Shown here piece after piece: positions 45,866-56,244 of a DNA stretch of 64,000 nucleotides (its first letter is position 1; every line of letters starts with the position of its first letter). The notes under the pieces are model-generated. The model did not search any database. It was not told the DNA's origin and worked only from the letters and a program-made list of their open reading frames with translations. The stretch lies in NCBI GenBank assembly GCA_006384855.1, contig VCJN01000222.1, positions 1 through 64,000 on the forward strand, in the 5' to 3' direction. The translations under genes were made by a program, and so were the position numbers. This DNA is from Tetraselmis striata (Eukaryota > Chlorophyta > Chlorodendrophyceae > Chlorodendrales > Chlorodendraceae).

Positions 45866-46246
45866 GTGTTGGGTTGGGGGGGGGGGGGGGACCCACCGAG
45901 GAACACAAACGTGGTGAGCATGCTCTCCTGCGAGGGCGACAGTCCCCACTCGCACTTGACGAAGGGCCCCAGGAAGGACAGCAGCATCATCTCCATCGCG
46001 TCGCCCGCCCACGCCACGCCCGTGTAGAAGAGCATGAACCACTGGAAGCGCCCAAAGCCTGCCAGGGTGGTGGCAGCCGGGGGGGGAGCCGCGCCGGCCT
46101 GAGCCTGCTGCCACCTGTCACCGCCATTAGTTGACGCTGCAGCCCCCGCCCTGGCGGCTTGTCTGCGCTGCGGGACACCTACCGACGTGCGTGAGGGCGT
46201 CGTCCACGTGGTACTTTCGCCCGTCCGGGGACGCAGGGCAAATCTC
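39985..46246 (-). CDS. MFS transporter, SV2/sugar-porter-like, 12 helices; first exon missing
   Basis: Exons in transcript order: 46246-46183, 46058-45897, 45288-45161, 45050-45027 (24 bp), 44849-44511, 44077-43941, 43606-43536, 43193-43046, 42342-42084, 41354-41234, 40169-39985 (TAG 39987-39985); all phases agree, about 545 residues. 'HVGFGRFQWFMLFYTGVAWA' and 'GDAMEMMLLSF' match TM1 of SV2-type porters. 'GYVSDACGRKIG' is the loop 2-3 MFS signature, 'PESPYWLASKGR' the post-TM6 box and 'RLGRRKSMGS' the loop 8-9 signature. Twelve hydrophobic segments can be counted. The C-terminus is a Gly/Ala-rich hydrophilic tail. The role would be proton-coupled or facilitated uptake of a small organic solute; substrate not predictable. 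The exon at 46246 opens behind an AG acceptor in phase 0 with a TAG upstream, so a start exon is still needed. Confidence 0.85.
40384..41139 (+). repeat. Direct duplication of ~340 bp in the last intron of the MFS gene
   Basis: CAATGGACCGGACGCC at 40384 and 40836 begins two collinear units, ending ...CAAACCTTCAAAATCACGG (40,726) and ...CTAACCTTCATAACCACGG (41,139). Both include GCTTGCGAATGAGGAGG(A/G)AAA. Divergence is visible, so this is older than the duplication at 35.6 kb. Confidence 0.75.
41462..41975 (+). repeat. Tandem 280-bp repeat with internal sub-repeat
   Basis: CTGATGAC(T/G)TAG(A/G)TGACCCTAT starts at 41462 and 41742. Both units run to GATGCGATCGTCAAG(C/T)GATCG and CTCCCAGGCTTGC. 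A sub-repeat CAATAG(C/T)GACTTGATGGGAAT recurs within and between them. It lies in the MFS intron 42083-41355. Confidence 0.75.
42632..42850. repeat. Higher-order (CA)n-(GA)n microsatellite, 80-bp period
   Basis: A block made of CA repeats, CCAAGAG, GA repeats and GACGGCAGCTCAAGCGACAATA is repeated with TCAAGCGACA at 42701 and 42781 and a degenerate third end near 42,842. It lies in the MFS intron between the exons ending 43046 and starting 42342. Confidence 0.9.
45823..45863. repeat. (GT)n microsatellite next to a G-run in an MFS intron
   Basis: About 20 GT units, then a G-run at 45,877-45,890, both directly behind the 5' splice site at 45896 in transcript sense (read as C-run then CA repeat). 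Confidence 0.9.
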
Positions 46247-47300
46247 CTGCGAGGCGCAGTGCGAAGGCTGTGAAACCCCTTGCTCCCCATTGCATCCTGC
46301 CTATGAGTTGCTCCGCAATTCTAGGAGGGTAGAGAGTGAGGTGGGGGGTGGGGGTGAGGGGATGGGAGTACATTGTGTTCTTCTGCGATGGGATTGTTGT
46401 AAGTGACGCTTTCTGGGGAGGAGACGGCACGCGAGGAACCTAGGGCATCCAGGGAGAAGGGGGAGGGGGGAGGGGGGGGGGGGGGGGGGGAATCAGTCGC
46501 ACACTGCCACGGTCAGCGGCCCGCCTGGGCAGCAGCGGGCGCGCCGACCGGTGACCGCGGTGGCACATCGCGGCGGCGGGCGCCCACCGGCGTCGGACAA
46601 CGTCACGTCGTGGAGATCAGCCTGCGCGCAGAGTGGGGAGAGCGGTCCGGTTAGCCGTCGCAGACCGCCACAACGTTGCCGAAGCCTCCCAGCTAGCTGA
46701 CCTCCCGGTGATGGCTGCCGGTGTGATTGATGTGACGTCAACGGCCCGGAAAGCGTCCCTGACCGACGGGGTACAGCGCGGCGAGCGGGCCGGCGGCGCC
46801 TCTTGCCAGGTGATGTCCACCAGCCTACCTCTTCATTGCCTGGTGGCGGCCAACTTGCAGAAGGGAACCGCATTTGAGGCTTGGCGAGGCGTACAAGGGG
46901 TAATCTGGATGCACCGCCCGGCTTGTCTGCCGGGCGCTTTTCCCAACTGGCAGCGACTCACCGCCGGGGAAAACTCCGCGCGCCGGCTGCTGCCGGTCGA
47001 CTCCCGCCGGCTGCTCATACTGCCCAGTGCAGCAGCGCCCAGCCGGGATGATCCCACTTACTTGTCGCTGGATGATGTCGTTTGGAAACCTTTCGATCAG
47101 AGGAGGGGCGGGGGAAGTTGGGGGCAGGGGGGGTGGGGACATTCTACCTCTGGGTGGACCGCTCAGGTGAAACGGCGCGTCTTCTACTGGACAGTGGCGC
47201 GCAGGCGCGCAGGCGGCGTCCATCGGAGCCGAGGGTCCGTCTCCCAAGGGTCCCATACAGAATATATAGACTGTGCCGTTGGAGTCATATAACATTTTAA
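46247..47300. other. Upstream of the MFS gene; open on both strands, unresolved
   Basis: The missing MFS start exon should lie here or beyond. Candidate minus-strand pieces with good 5' splice sites are 'RFPSASWPPPGNEE' before GTAGGCTGG (about 46,825) and 'LIERFPNDIIQRQ' before GTAAGTGGG (about 47,065), but phases could not be tied to 46246. A plus-strand frame of 219 codons (46,633-47,292) overlaps them and has no recognised domain. I could not decide which strand is coding. Confidence 0.35.
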
Positions 47301-49379
47301 AATAATTTATTAGATATTTTAAGTAAAATCAGAACATGACAACGACTACGGACCAGTACCAGAGTGCAGACGGCCAAGTCTGATGCGTTATTGCCCGTGC
47401 TCATTCCGCACCCTCTTCTGCTGCTGCTTCCACCTCGCAACTGCTGTAGTGGACGTTTTCTTTGTCTTTTCGGGTGTTTTCCTGATCGCAGTTTGCAGTT
47501 AGCTCATGTAAGTATGGCTGTAGATGTACTGTACCGGGTATAGTACCAGTAATACCTGGTAATACTTGTCCTACCTGGACCTCTACTGGTACATGGTACC
47601 GGTATCGTGGATTCACCAGGACAAGTTACGAACATATCTCGAAGCATTTCCAGGATCTGTCCGGTGGAAGATTTGTACGTTTCGGTACGTCCATACGCGA
47701 CACTTGACGGTCGTAAGTTATGGCACCCGACGGTAAGTTGTGGTACGTGATTGGACGTGATATTAAGTTACAGTTTTTTTTTTTTAAAGTTACAGTATGC
47801 TATGATACGTCACAACGTTGTGGTACGTGACATACCACAGTGGTATGTTTGCTGACGTGTCACTTATTTAGAATCAAACTAGGGAGGCGGGGCGGGATGG
47901 ATGCAGCAGCAGGGCGGCGTAGGTGTAGCGACAGCATGAAAACAAAGGCAGGCCAGTAAAAAAAATCAACTACCGCAAAACCAGTAATCCTACTTAGCGA
48001 CTACTTCAACATCAACACAGCTAGCAGCCACCCAACTAAAAGCCGCGGCCCGCATCATCGTCCCGCACGAGGCGGCGGGATGGATGAGTGATGCTGCGCG
48101 CACTACGGTTCAGAGTCGGGCCACTGGAGGGGGCTAGGCGTGCATATGCGCGATACATGCAGTCCCATCGTAGCAGCATGATGTCGTCATGGTCTTTGCG
48201 ATTTTGTCTATTTTGCGATCCTGGTTCATCCTGCCTCGCGGCAGTCCAATTGTAATGCCGGCTTATCATTTCCGGCATGCCCTTTGACCTTTATTTTCGG
48301 TCCATATGATGCCCGAAACTTTGCACTAAAATCCTGAAACCCTCGCAGCTCACGGCTAATTGTATTACTTCCGGTTTGGGCGCCCTCCGCAGTCCAGTGG
48401 CAAGGTACGGATTATGTGCAGGTATTTCTCTGGACAATTTTCTCCTGATGGAACTGTCAACGTCTGAATATCCCGTGTAATCCCTTTTCGGCGAATCCGG
48501 AGATTTCCGTAATTCCGAAATAATACAATTTGCTGTTTCCGATAATGCTGGTAATCCTTAGATGCATCAGCTGCCATGATTTAGCGATATCCCCGTTTAA
48601 AATTTAAATGATCTGAACCCCGTAACTTTATCTTCGGCATATTTTCCTCCGGCGCCCGTGCGCAGTCTGATAAATTCCGGATTCATTTTCATTCGTTTAT
48701 GGCGGCGCTCGCCCACGAAGGTTTTCGTCTTTGTCCTGCTGGGGGGATCTGCATTACTCATATATTTTAAATGCCGAACTTGATCTGCTTTTGTCTCCCG
48801 ACTTAGTTGGGGTGGTGTGGTCGTACCCTTCCTAAGGTCATCACGCCATGCCATCGACTTTTGCCTTTCGCCCGCCTAGGCCATTGCTACAGCCTCTAGG
48901 GCATGGTGCAGTTATTTGGCCTATTTATTGATGCTACTATTGATGACTTTGTTAAAATACACATGATGTTCCCAATTATCTCCCAATTCGGGCTTTCTAG
49001 CAAAGCTTTTGGTGTGTACTTCGGCATTGATGTTGTTTGCAATAATCTTTCCTATATTCCCATTCGCATGTCTTGCCTTGTTTTTGGAATTGCCGGAATA
49101 TATACGGGCGGGATAACGTTGTATTTTTTTGCATGAGGCTGACGGGGTGGCATCGCCATTTTCTGATCCTCTTCTTGCATAGCGGTTAAGACTGGGCGCA
49201 ATCCATGCGAGCGATCCAACGCAAAGCCTTTGCGGCGCCTTCACAATGCGAGAAGCATGTGACCACCGGCCGGCGGGCGCAACGATCGCGGAAATCTGCG
49301 AGAATTTGAGACCGCCCAGGCATGCGCAGTGCCCGTGCCGTTCGCTACTACGCCGGAAACATGTACCTATTGATGGGGT
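47301..49379. other. No gene recognised; simple palindromic and AT-rich sequence
   Basis: 47,560-47,850 contains many GTACGTGA/GGTACC-type small palindromes. 48,280-48,860 on the minus strand has a short basic frame without motifs. A plus-strand frame at 48,903-49,136 is hydrophobic (78 codons, several Phe/Ile/Gly runs) but isolated, with no splice partner. Confidence 0.4.
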
Positions 49380-49796
49380 GTGCTAACCTTTTTTTTGCTG
49401 AGTATTGGCATTGCCATCATCATGGGCGCAAGACGATGCGTGACGGAAGTAGACTTGCGTTCCTTGTGTATTCTTGGCATGCATGCGTTATCGCAGTTAG
49501 CGACCGCCATGCGTGAGTTGGGAGTGCCCAGACGCGCCAACCCCGTGCACGTTGCAAGCGTCATCAAATAGTTAGCGGATACAGCCGTGACCTCTTTGAG
49601 CTCGGCTACGTCAGTGGAGAGTGGAGCCGTAGTGTCTTTGGACTTCGCAACCTTGGCTCACAGCGGCGTCATAGAGCTGGAGCTGCTGCCTCCCGGCAAT
49701 GAGTCGTCGCTTTGCTTGCTCCGTTCGACCGATATATATACTATTGCCATGGCTAACGCTGGATGGCTGGTGGTAGATTTTCATTTCGTCCCCTGA
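49380..49796 (+). pseudogene. Unidentified frame with one in-frame TAG
   Basis: From 49,380 a frame of about 137 codons reads 'TEVDLRSLCILGMHALSQLA' and, after TAG at 49,569-49,571, 'LADTAVTSLSSATSVESG' and 'HSGVIELELLPPGNESS', ending TGA 49,794-49,796. It looks like a former protein and Gln would fit at the TAG. No family recognised; likely an element remnant. Confidence 0.25.
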
Positions 49797-50570
49797 GGGT
49801 TGGACGTCCTGCCGGATTCCACGCGCATGGCATGCATGAGCATTGACGCCATGAACGACTTCCGTTTAAATTGGCATTTGCGAGCCGCGGTTTCGGCCTC
49901 CAAGATATCTTGGAGGCCTCCAAGCACACCGCCACTCACCCATGCGTCTCGGCGCCTTCTGATGGGCCCTATGCCGCTTGCCGTTGGACTTGTACATTAC
50001 TGCGGACGGCTGGCAAGGGAGCAAGGGCGGGGAGTGGCCCCACATGCTGTGTGATTCCGCGTGTTCTTTGAATTTGAATAATCACTGCTCCGTGGGCTGC
50101 GCATGCATGGGATTCTCGGCAGGCATTGGTATCAGTACTACCGAGTATGCTTCCGTGACACGACACTACATCGTGTCTCAGCGGCTAGGCGGCCGGGTAA
50201 GCCCTAGCTGCGCGGGTGGGACTCTAGTGCTTCGTCCGGATATGTTGTATGGTATATATGCAACACGATTATTATACAACACGGGTCGCGTCGGCATCAT
50301 TAACGGATTTTGATTTAATACTACCAATACGTACTTTGCGGGCCGCGCTCGTCCTAGCAGAAGCGTCGCCCTCTAAGATGTTGTACCTCGCTGAACCAGC
50401 ATCACACCACCAGTTCCGGCCAGGGCACTGCGGAGGAACAACTATCAGCCGTCAACCGACCGGGGAAGGAAGGTTTTGAGGTTTCGAGCTTGGGAACGGG
50501 AGGGTTGACCGGCTGCGGCCTAGTACGTGCAGCGGTGGACCCTGTACATACCCCGCGAGCTCCTTGGCGG

Positions 50571-51364
50571 TCATGTGGCGGTGGAGGCTCCATCACGCGG
50601 CGCCCTTGCGCCTCTCGGGGTGCACAAAGGCATGTCACACTCCGGGCACTTGCAGTAGATCCAGCCTACGTTGTCGTCGTCAACACGGCACATAGTGCAG
50701 CGAACGGACTTATTGGCATTGTTGTTGCCGGGGCGTTTGCCGAGTTGTCGCAGTTGGACGGAACAGTAGCGGCGGCGAAACGCGACGGGGGCATGGCGGT
50801 CGGACCAGCATGGTTCGGCCCAGGACACCGGGGACCGCCGGCGCTGCGACCATGGCACTGCCGGAGATGTCCTGCCGTCACGTGAGGTCGTGGGCATGGC
50901 GTAGCTTGCCTCGAGTCCGGGACGGGGCAAGTAAGCAGGGCTGACTGACATGCAGGGCGCAGGTCAGTCAGCCGTTGTTGTGATATTTCAATAAAAAAAC
51001 AAATTCTGATTCAACAGCCAGAAACGATCGCACGGCCGCGCCGCCCACATTCGTCGACATAATCATCACATGCCCACGGCATATCATCCAGGCAAGGTGT
51101 ATATAGACGAGTGCTGGGTGGTATGCATGGGAGTCATACTTGAGGCAGGGTTCCGGCGCCGGTGGTTTGCAGCTTTAGCACGTTGGAGGCCGCGGGGAAC
51201 TCAGTGGCGTCGTCCCACCTGATGCGGAATGTGTTCTTCGCGACACACTCCGCAACTTCTCCAAACTGCACAGCCATGTGCTGGCGTAATCTGCCGGGGG
51301 CAGGGGCTTGATACGGCCCACGACGGGCGGCTACACGGCTCTTAAGCGGAATAGGTTGTCTCAT
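50571..51364 (-). pseudogene. Probable piggyBac-like (DDE_Tnp_1_7) remnant with C-terminal Cys-rich domain
   Basis: The minus-strand frame (50,951 to 50,571) ends in 'RCTMCRVDDDNVGWIYCKC' then Pro-Glu-Cys and 'PLCTPRG', giving C-x2-C-x10-C-x-C-x2-C-x4-C. This resembles the Cys-rich (PHD/RING-like) tail of piggyBac transposases. About 200 bp upstream another frame (51,364 to 51,134) reads 'VAECVAKNTFRIRWDDATEF', a chromo-like strand pattern. The several hundred residues of DDE core that should lie between are absent, so this would be an internally deleted copy. No TTAA-flanked terminal repeats were identified. Confidence 0.4.
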
Positions 51365-51515
51365 GGTGAATCGGTGGGTTGGGAATGGTGGCCGCTTTGC
51401 ACTGACCGATCAGCCGAGCGACCCGATCGGTCCCGGACCAACTTCAGTATCCTATTTGACGCCGTGCTGGTGGTCATCATGCCAGTTCTGCCCATAGTAC
51501 TGGACCATACTTTCT

Positions 51516-51740
51516 GTTGTATATATACAACATTTGTTGTATACAACATTCGTTGTATACAACATTTGTTGTATATACAACATATCTGGAGCTCATGTAA
51601 TTATATACAACATATCTGGACGAGGCACTAGGTATAATTGGGCGCGCCGCGAGGGCGCAAATAGTGATAGTACCAAGGTACTACACTCGCACCAAGGTAC
51701 TACACTCGGACCAAGGTACTACACTCGCGCTCGTAGTTTT
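51516..51740. repeat. Two small tandem arrays: TTGTATACAACAT and ACCAAGGTACTACACTCG
   Basis: 51,516-51,615 holds about six copies of a palindromic TTGTATA(TA)CAACAT word. 51,672-51,735 holds three copies of an 18-20 bp unit ACCAAGGTACTACACTCG. No gene in this stretch. Confidence 0.85.
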
Positions 51741-52282
51741 TTTTTAAATCATTCGCCCTCCGAGCCTCCAACCCTGCCTGGTCAAGACGTCAAGACCTGC
51801 TGTCCGCGCGCCGCGTGTCCTCGCGTGTCAAGCTTCGGTGCTTCCTCACAGGTACCTGTACCGGCCTGTCCATATCAGAACCCCAACGAGCAGTCCAGCC
51901 ACCGAGTCCCGCCTAGCCGTCCACACAAAGCCCCCAGCACCCAACCTGGGCTCGCGGCAGCACACTGCATTTGCTAGGTGCCTTGGTCTCTCCCAGGGGC
52001 TCAGACTCATAGTCATTGTCCGTCCTCCTCGGACCCGTTACTGGTGAACACGCCGAGCTTGCGAGAAGGCACACGTCCAGGTGCCCCCCCCCCCCCCCCC
52101 CCCCCCCGCCCCCGCTGCTCTCTCCCCTTCCCCCCCCAACCCATCTCACCTCGTTTAACCACACGCTGCTCTCCAGCACCGTGCACTCCCGCCGACAGCG
52201 TATTGCGCCTTGCTTCCACAGGCGAGCCGACATAGCCTTCTCTCACGTGAAGGCGGCCCCGAGGCGCCCGGCTTCTGCGGCA
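51741..52282 (+). promoter_or_regulatory. 5' region of the TPM-RING gene with a likely 5'UTR intron
   Basis: ACGTCCAG|GTGCCCCCCC at 52,071-52,090 looks exactly like the C-tract 5' splice sites inside the gene, and TTGCTTCCACAG|GCGAGCC at 52,210-52,221 is a good 3' splice site, so an untranslated exon probably ends at 52080 and the second begins at 52222. No clear TATA box. The C-run at 52,084-52,107 is then intronic. Confidence 0.45.
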
Positions 52283-55200
52283 ATGACTGCACAGATGTCG
52301 ACCCGCCGCGGCGCGGTACCGGTAGTGCACGCCAGCCTGCTGCTGCCGCTGCTGCTGGCGCTAGCACTGGCGCTGCCCGACGTGGGCGCGGCTATCACGG
52401 CCGACGGCGGCTGGTCCCCCATTACGCTGCCCAACCCTTGGAAGGACCCACAGGCGTGCGGGCGCCCCGCCGGGGTAGCGCACAGCTGGCTGTGCGACCC
52501 CGACCACCTTGTGGGCGCGCGGGATCAGAACCTCGTCGAGGGCGTCATCAAGCAGATCGCCGACGGCGCGCCGCCGTTCGCCGGGCGGGAGTGCGGCGCG
52601 CTGGGCAACGTGGGAGCGCAGGTGAGACAGGTGTCCTTCTCATTTATCTCTCTGCGGGCGGCCAAGGGGTGTGTGTTGGTGTTGCTGGGGTGTTGGGGGG
52701 GCTGAGGGCCTGGCGGGTGTCGGCGGGTGCCAGGTGGCGGTCGCGATCGTGGACGCCATTCGCAGCGACTTTCTGCCGCAGCACAGCCGGGAGGCGAAGG
52801 CTGCGGCGTTCGCCCGGCAGCTGCACGACAGCTGGGCCGTCGGCCACGCGGAGTGCAATGACGGCGTGCTGCTCTTCCTGTCCATTAGCGACCGGCAGGT
52901 GTTCATCTCCACTGGGGCGGGCGCCAAGGCGCGCCTCACCGGTGCGCTCCCCTCCCCCTTCCCGGTCAACGCACACGCTGCCGCCCACTCTGTCAGACCG
53001 CCGCCTCCTGCCCCCCGGAGGCTGAGAGGCGCCGTGTGCCTTGTTGCTCGTCGCTCCGCAGACGGGCGGGTGGGCAACATCATCGCCGAGATCAAGCCAT
53101 TCCTGCGCGCAAGCCAGTACGGCAAGGCAGTCACCATCGCGGTGGAGGGAATCGGTGCCCCCCCCTCCCCCCCCCCTTTCCTAACCCCCTTACCCCATCA
53201 TTCCTCCCTTCAGACGTTGCACAGAGTCCTGCGGCAGCTTCCTTCTGTCATAGGGATTAGGCGCTCGGGGGGGGGGGGGGGGGGGGGCGCAGCACGCACC
53301 CCACTCATGGCCAACGTCACCCGTTCCCCAGGTGAAATGATGGCCAAGAACCCCAGCGATGATCTGTGGGCTGCTGGGCTCATGCTTACCGTCGTCGCGG
53401 GCTTCATTGGCTTCATCACCTACAAGAGCCGGTGCCCCCCCCCCCCGCCCCCCCCCCCCCCAATCCGTGCTCCCTGGAGCCCCGCCATGGCCTGCCGCCC
53501 TCTGCGCTCAGGTGGCTGCCCACAACCCCCCCTAAAATTCCCCCCATCCCCTGCGACAGGAAATCGCGCCATGAGTACTCTGCCGTGAAGGTGCATCTGA
53601 ACCGCATCCAGGAGGCGCAGGAGCGCGCCAAGCATGACGTGTACCAGGCCACCTCGTGCCCCATCTGCCTGGAGGACTTCACCCGCCCCGGCACAGAGGC
53701 AGAGGTGCCCCCCCCCCCCCCCCCCCCCCACGTTCGCTGCCGGCCTCCACCTACTCGTCCCACTTCTTCGCGAGGTACAATGAAGGGAGGGGTAGCCGTT
53801 CCGTTGTGTGCACTTATAAACGCACAACATCAGGCACGGACTGCACTCGGTGCTTGCCTGCACCATTTGCCAGCCGCGCTCCTTTTTCACCGACGCCATC
53901 CCTGAAGCGGCCTCTGCAATGTGCATTCCCCGGTGGCCTCCATGTAGCATGTGTTGGTAGTGCCGCCTGCGCTGCTCGGAGCAGGAGTGTTACTATTTAC
54001 GATTCCTCGTATCATTCGCCAATGGGTATGTATCTTAATTAACTTAAGGCGCCCGACGCCATCCCTGAAGCGGCCTCTGCAATGTGCATTCCCCGGTGGC
54101 CTCCATGTAGCATGTGTTGGTAGTGCCGCCTGCGCTGCTCGGAGCAGGAGTGTTACTATTTACGATTCCTCGTATCATTCGCCAATGGGTATGTATCTTA
54201 CTTTACTTAAGGCGCTGTGTCCGTCTGCCGGTCTGTCTGTCTGACCGCGCCGAGATACGAAAACTAACGGAAGTGCAGACGTGCGCCCGAGTGGCCCCAT
54301 GGATCTGCTCTCATTTTGGTACACATTCTCATTCAAGCTCCGGATGGACGCCCTTTTGGGTGACGGGGGCGGATCCGGTCTGCGCGCATCGGCGCGGACA
54401 AACAGTTGGGGTCTCTTCACATCACAGTAGGGCGGCGGGGCATGTGCCACAGGTGCCGCGCCCCCCTGCAAAGCCACAACCTACGTCTCGTACTAGGACT
54501 ATAACAGTCATACATTTGTGCTGCTCAGGGCTAGCGTCGCTGCGTTGGTATGTATGTGCAATGATACATGGGTCCGCTGAGCCTGCGATCGTCCGCGAAG
54601 GTCGTCCGTCCCTGCTCTCTTCATGCAAGCAGTCCGCTTCGTTCTCCGGCATCTGTTTGCCCGCGTTGCCTCCATCTGTTGTATAAGTTAGCATGTGCCG
54701 TCCATTCTCAATCGTGATCACGATGCGGGCACCCGCGGCTGTGGCCCTCGGGTGTGAAGCGGAAGAAAGGGGTCCGGGGGGGGGGGGGGGGGAGTAGTGG
54801 CGCAGCAGCGATGGGACTGGTACAGGATCCGTCGAGCGAGCCAGAGGCCCTCGAGGAAGGGCGCGTGCTCAACGGGCGCGAAATAATCAGCGATTGTATA
54901 GCTCTTGTCAGTTCCCATTGGTTTCGCTAGCTGTCTCAATAGCGCTACCTCACCCGGGCCGGAGGCCCGCCATGTGCGTCTCGTACGTATGTGTATATAT
55001 ATTTATATGTATGTATGTATGTATGTCCGAATGTATGTATGTATGTATGCTGCCGCCACTGGTCCTTAAGCGGACGAGTATCGGTACCAACCGCCCTTGT
55101 GATTCTGATATATTCCGAACACGTTTCGTTTCGCACTTGTTGATGGCCTGGGGTTCAGCGAGGTTTGGCGTGGATTGCTCCCGGACCCACCGCGCGCGTG

Positions 55201-56191
55201 TATCACAATGGGGGTTTCAGCACCATGATGGCTGTCACAAGGCCGACACCAAAGCCGGCGCTGAGACGGGTGCGCCCTGTGGCGGGGGTCGGCAGGAGCC
55301 GAGCCCGAGCCCCATCCCGGAGGCGGGCGGCGCGGAAGTGCTGCCCTCTGCGGTGGGCTCGTCCGGCATCCGCAGCCGCACCGGCAGCGGGGCGTCCCCC
55401 TCTGCGTCCGCCGCCTCCGCGGCCAGCCACCCCGGGGAGGAGCGGCCGCTGCTGGGGAAGCAGCCGGAGGCGGCGGCGCCCGGCGCCGCGGCGGAGCGCT
55501 CCAAGCCAGGCAGCCCGGCGCCCGGCGCGAAGCAGTCCGCTGCGGCGGCCCCCGTGGAGCGGGAGCCGGTGGCGCTGCCGTGCGGCCACGTGTTCTGCGA
55601 GCCGTGCATCGACGAGTGGATGAAACAGCACCGCACCTGCCCCATCTGCCGCAAGAGCCCCACCGGCGGCGGCGGCGGTGGCGGCGGTGGCGGCGGCAGT
55701 GGGCATGACGACAACAGCGACGACGACGGGCAGCCTCGCGGGCCGGGCCCGTCGGTGCCGCCCCACGCGGCCCCCACCGGCTGCGCGGCGGACCTGGAGG
55801 CGGAGCAGCCGGCCCCAGCGGCCGGGGGCTACTGGACCCGCTGGACGCCCGGCCGGGGCATGCGGCGGCGCATGGACGTCGGGCCGGAGCTGGCCTTCAG
55901 GCTGGGCTCGCTGCAGGTGGGCGCCCCCCTGCCCACCCCCACCCCATTCGCTTCCCCGCCCCCGCCTCATCACCCCCTCCGCCCCACACGAGCGTGACGC
56001 CTGTCCTTAACCTGCGGAGTCCGACACGCCAATCAGACCTTGCTTGTAACCTAAGCCTCCAGCCGGGCTTGCATGGCGACCTGTAGGAATAATAGCACCC
56101 GCTGCTGTTCCGCTATGATTTCATCTCTCTCCCTCTGTCTCCGTCTCTCCATCTCAGTAATGTATAATATATCTATCTATCTCTGTATATA

Positions 56192-56244
<53 letters not shown>

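Noticed and set aside
26099-46246. Genome-wide reassignment of TAG to Gln, suggested by TAG-only interruptions in element frames
   Set aside because: The confident exons of three host genes (over 2,000 codons) contain no internal TAG, and two of these genes end naturally at TAG. Reading through the MFS stop runs into an unlikely extension.
54894-55295. Start of a separate gene at 54,894, since the frame is open into the RING exon
   Set aside because: The upstream part is low in protein character, crosses a TATG microsatellite, and lacks a convincing ATG context. A phase-correct acceptor at 55,295 joins the RING half to its missing first Cys pair.
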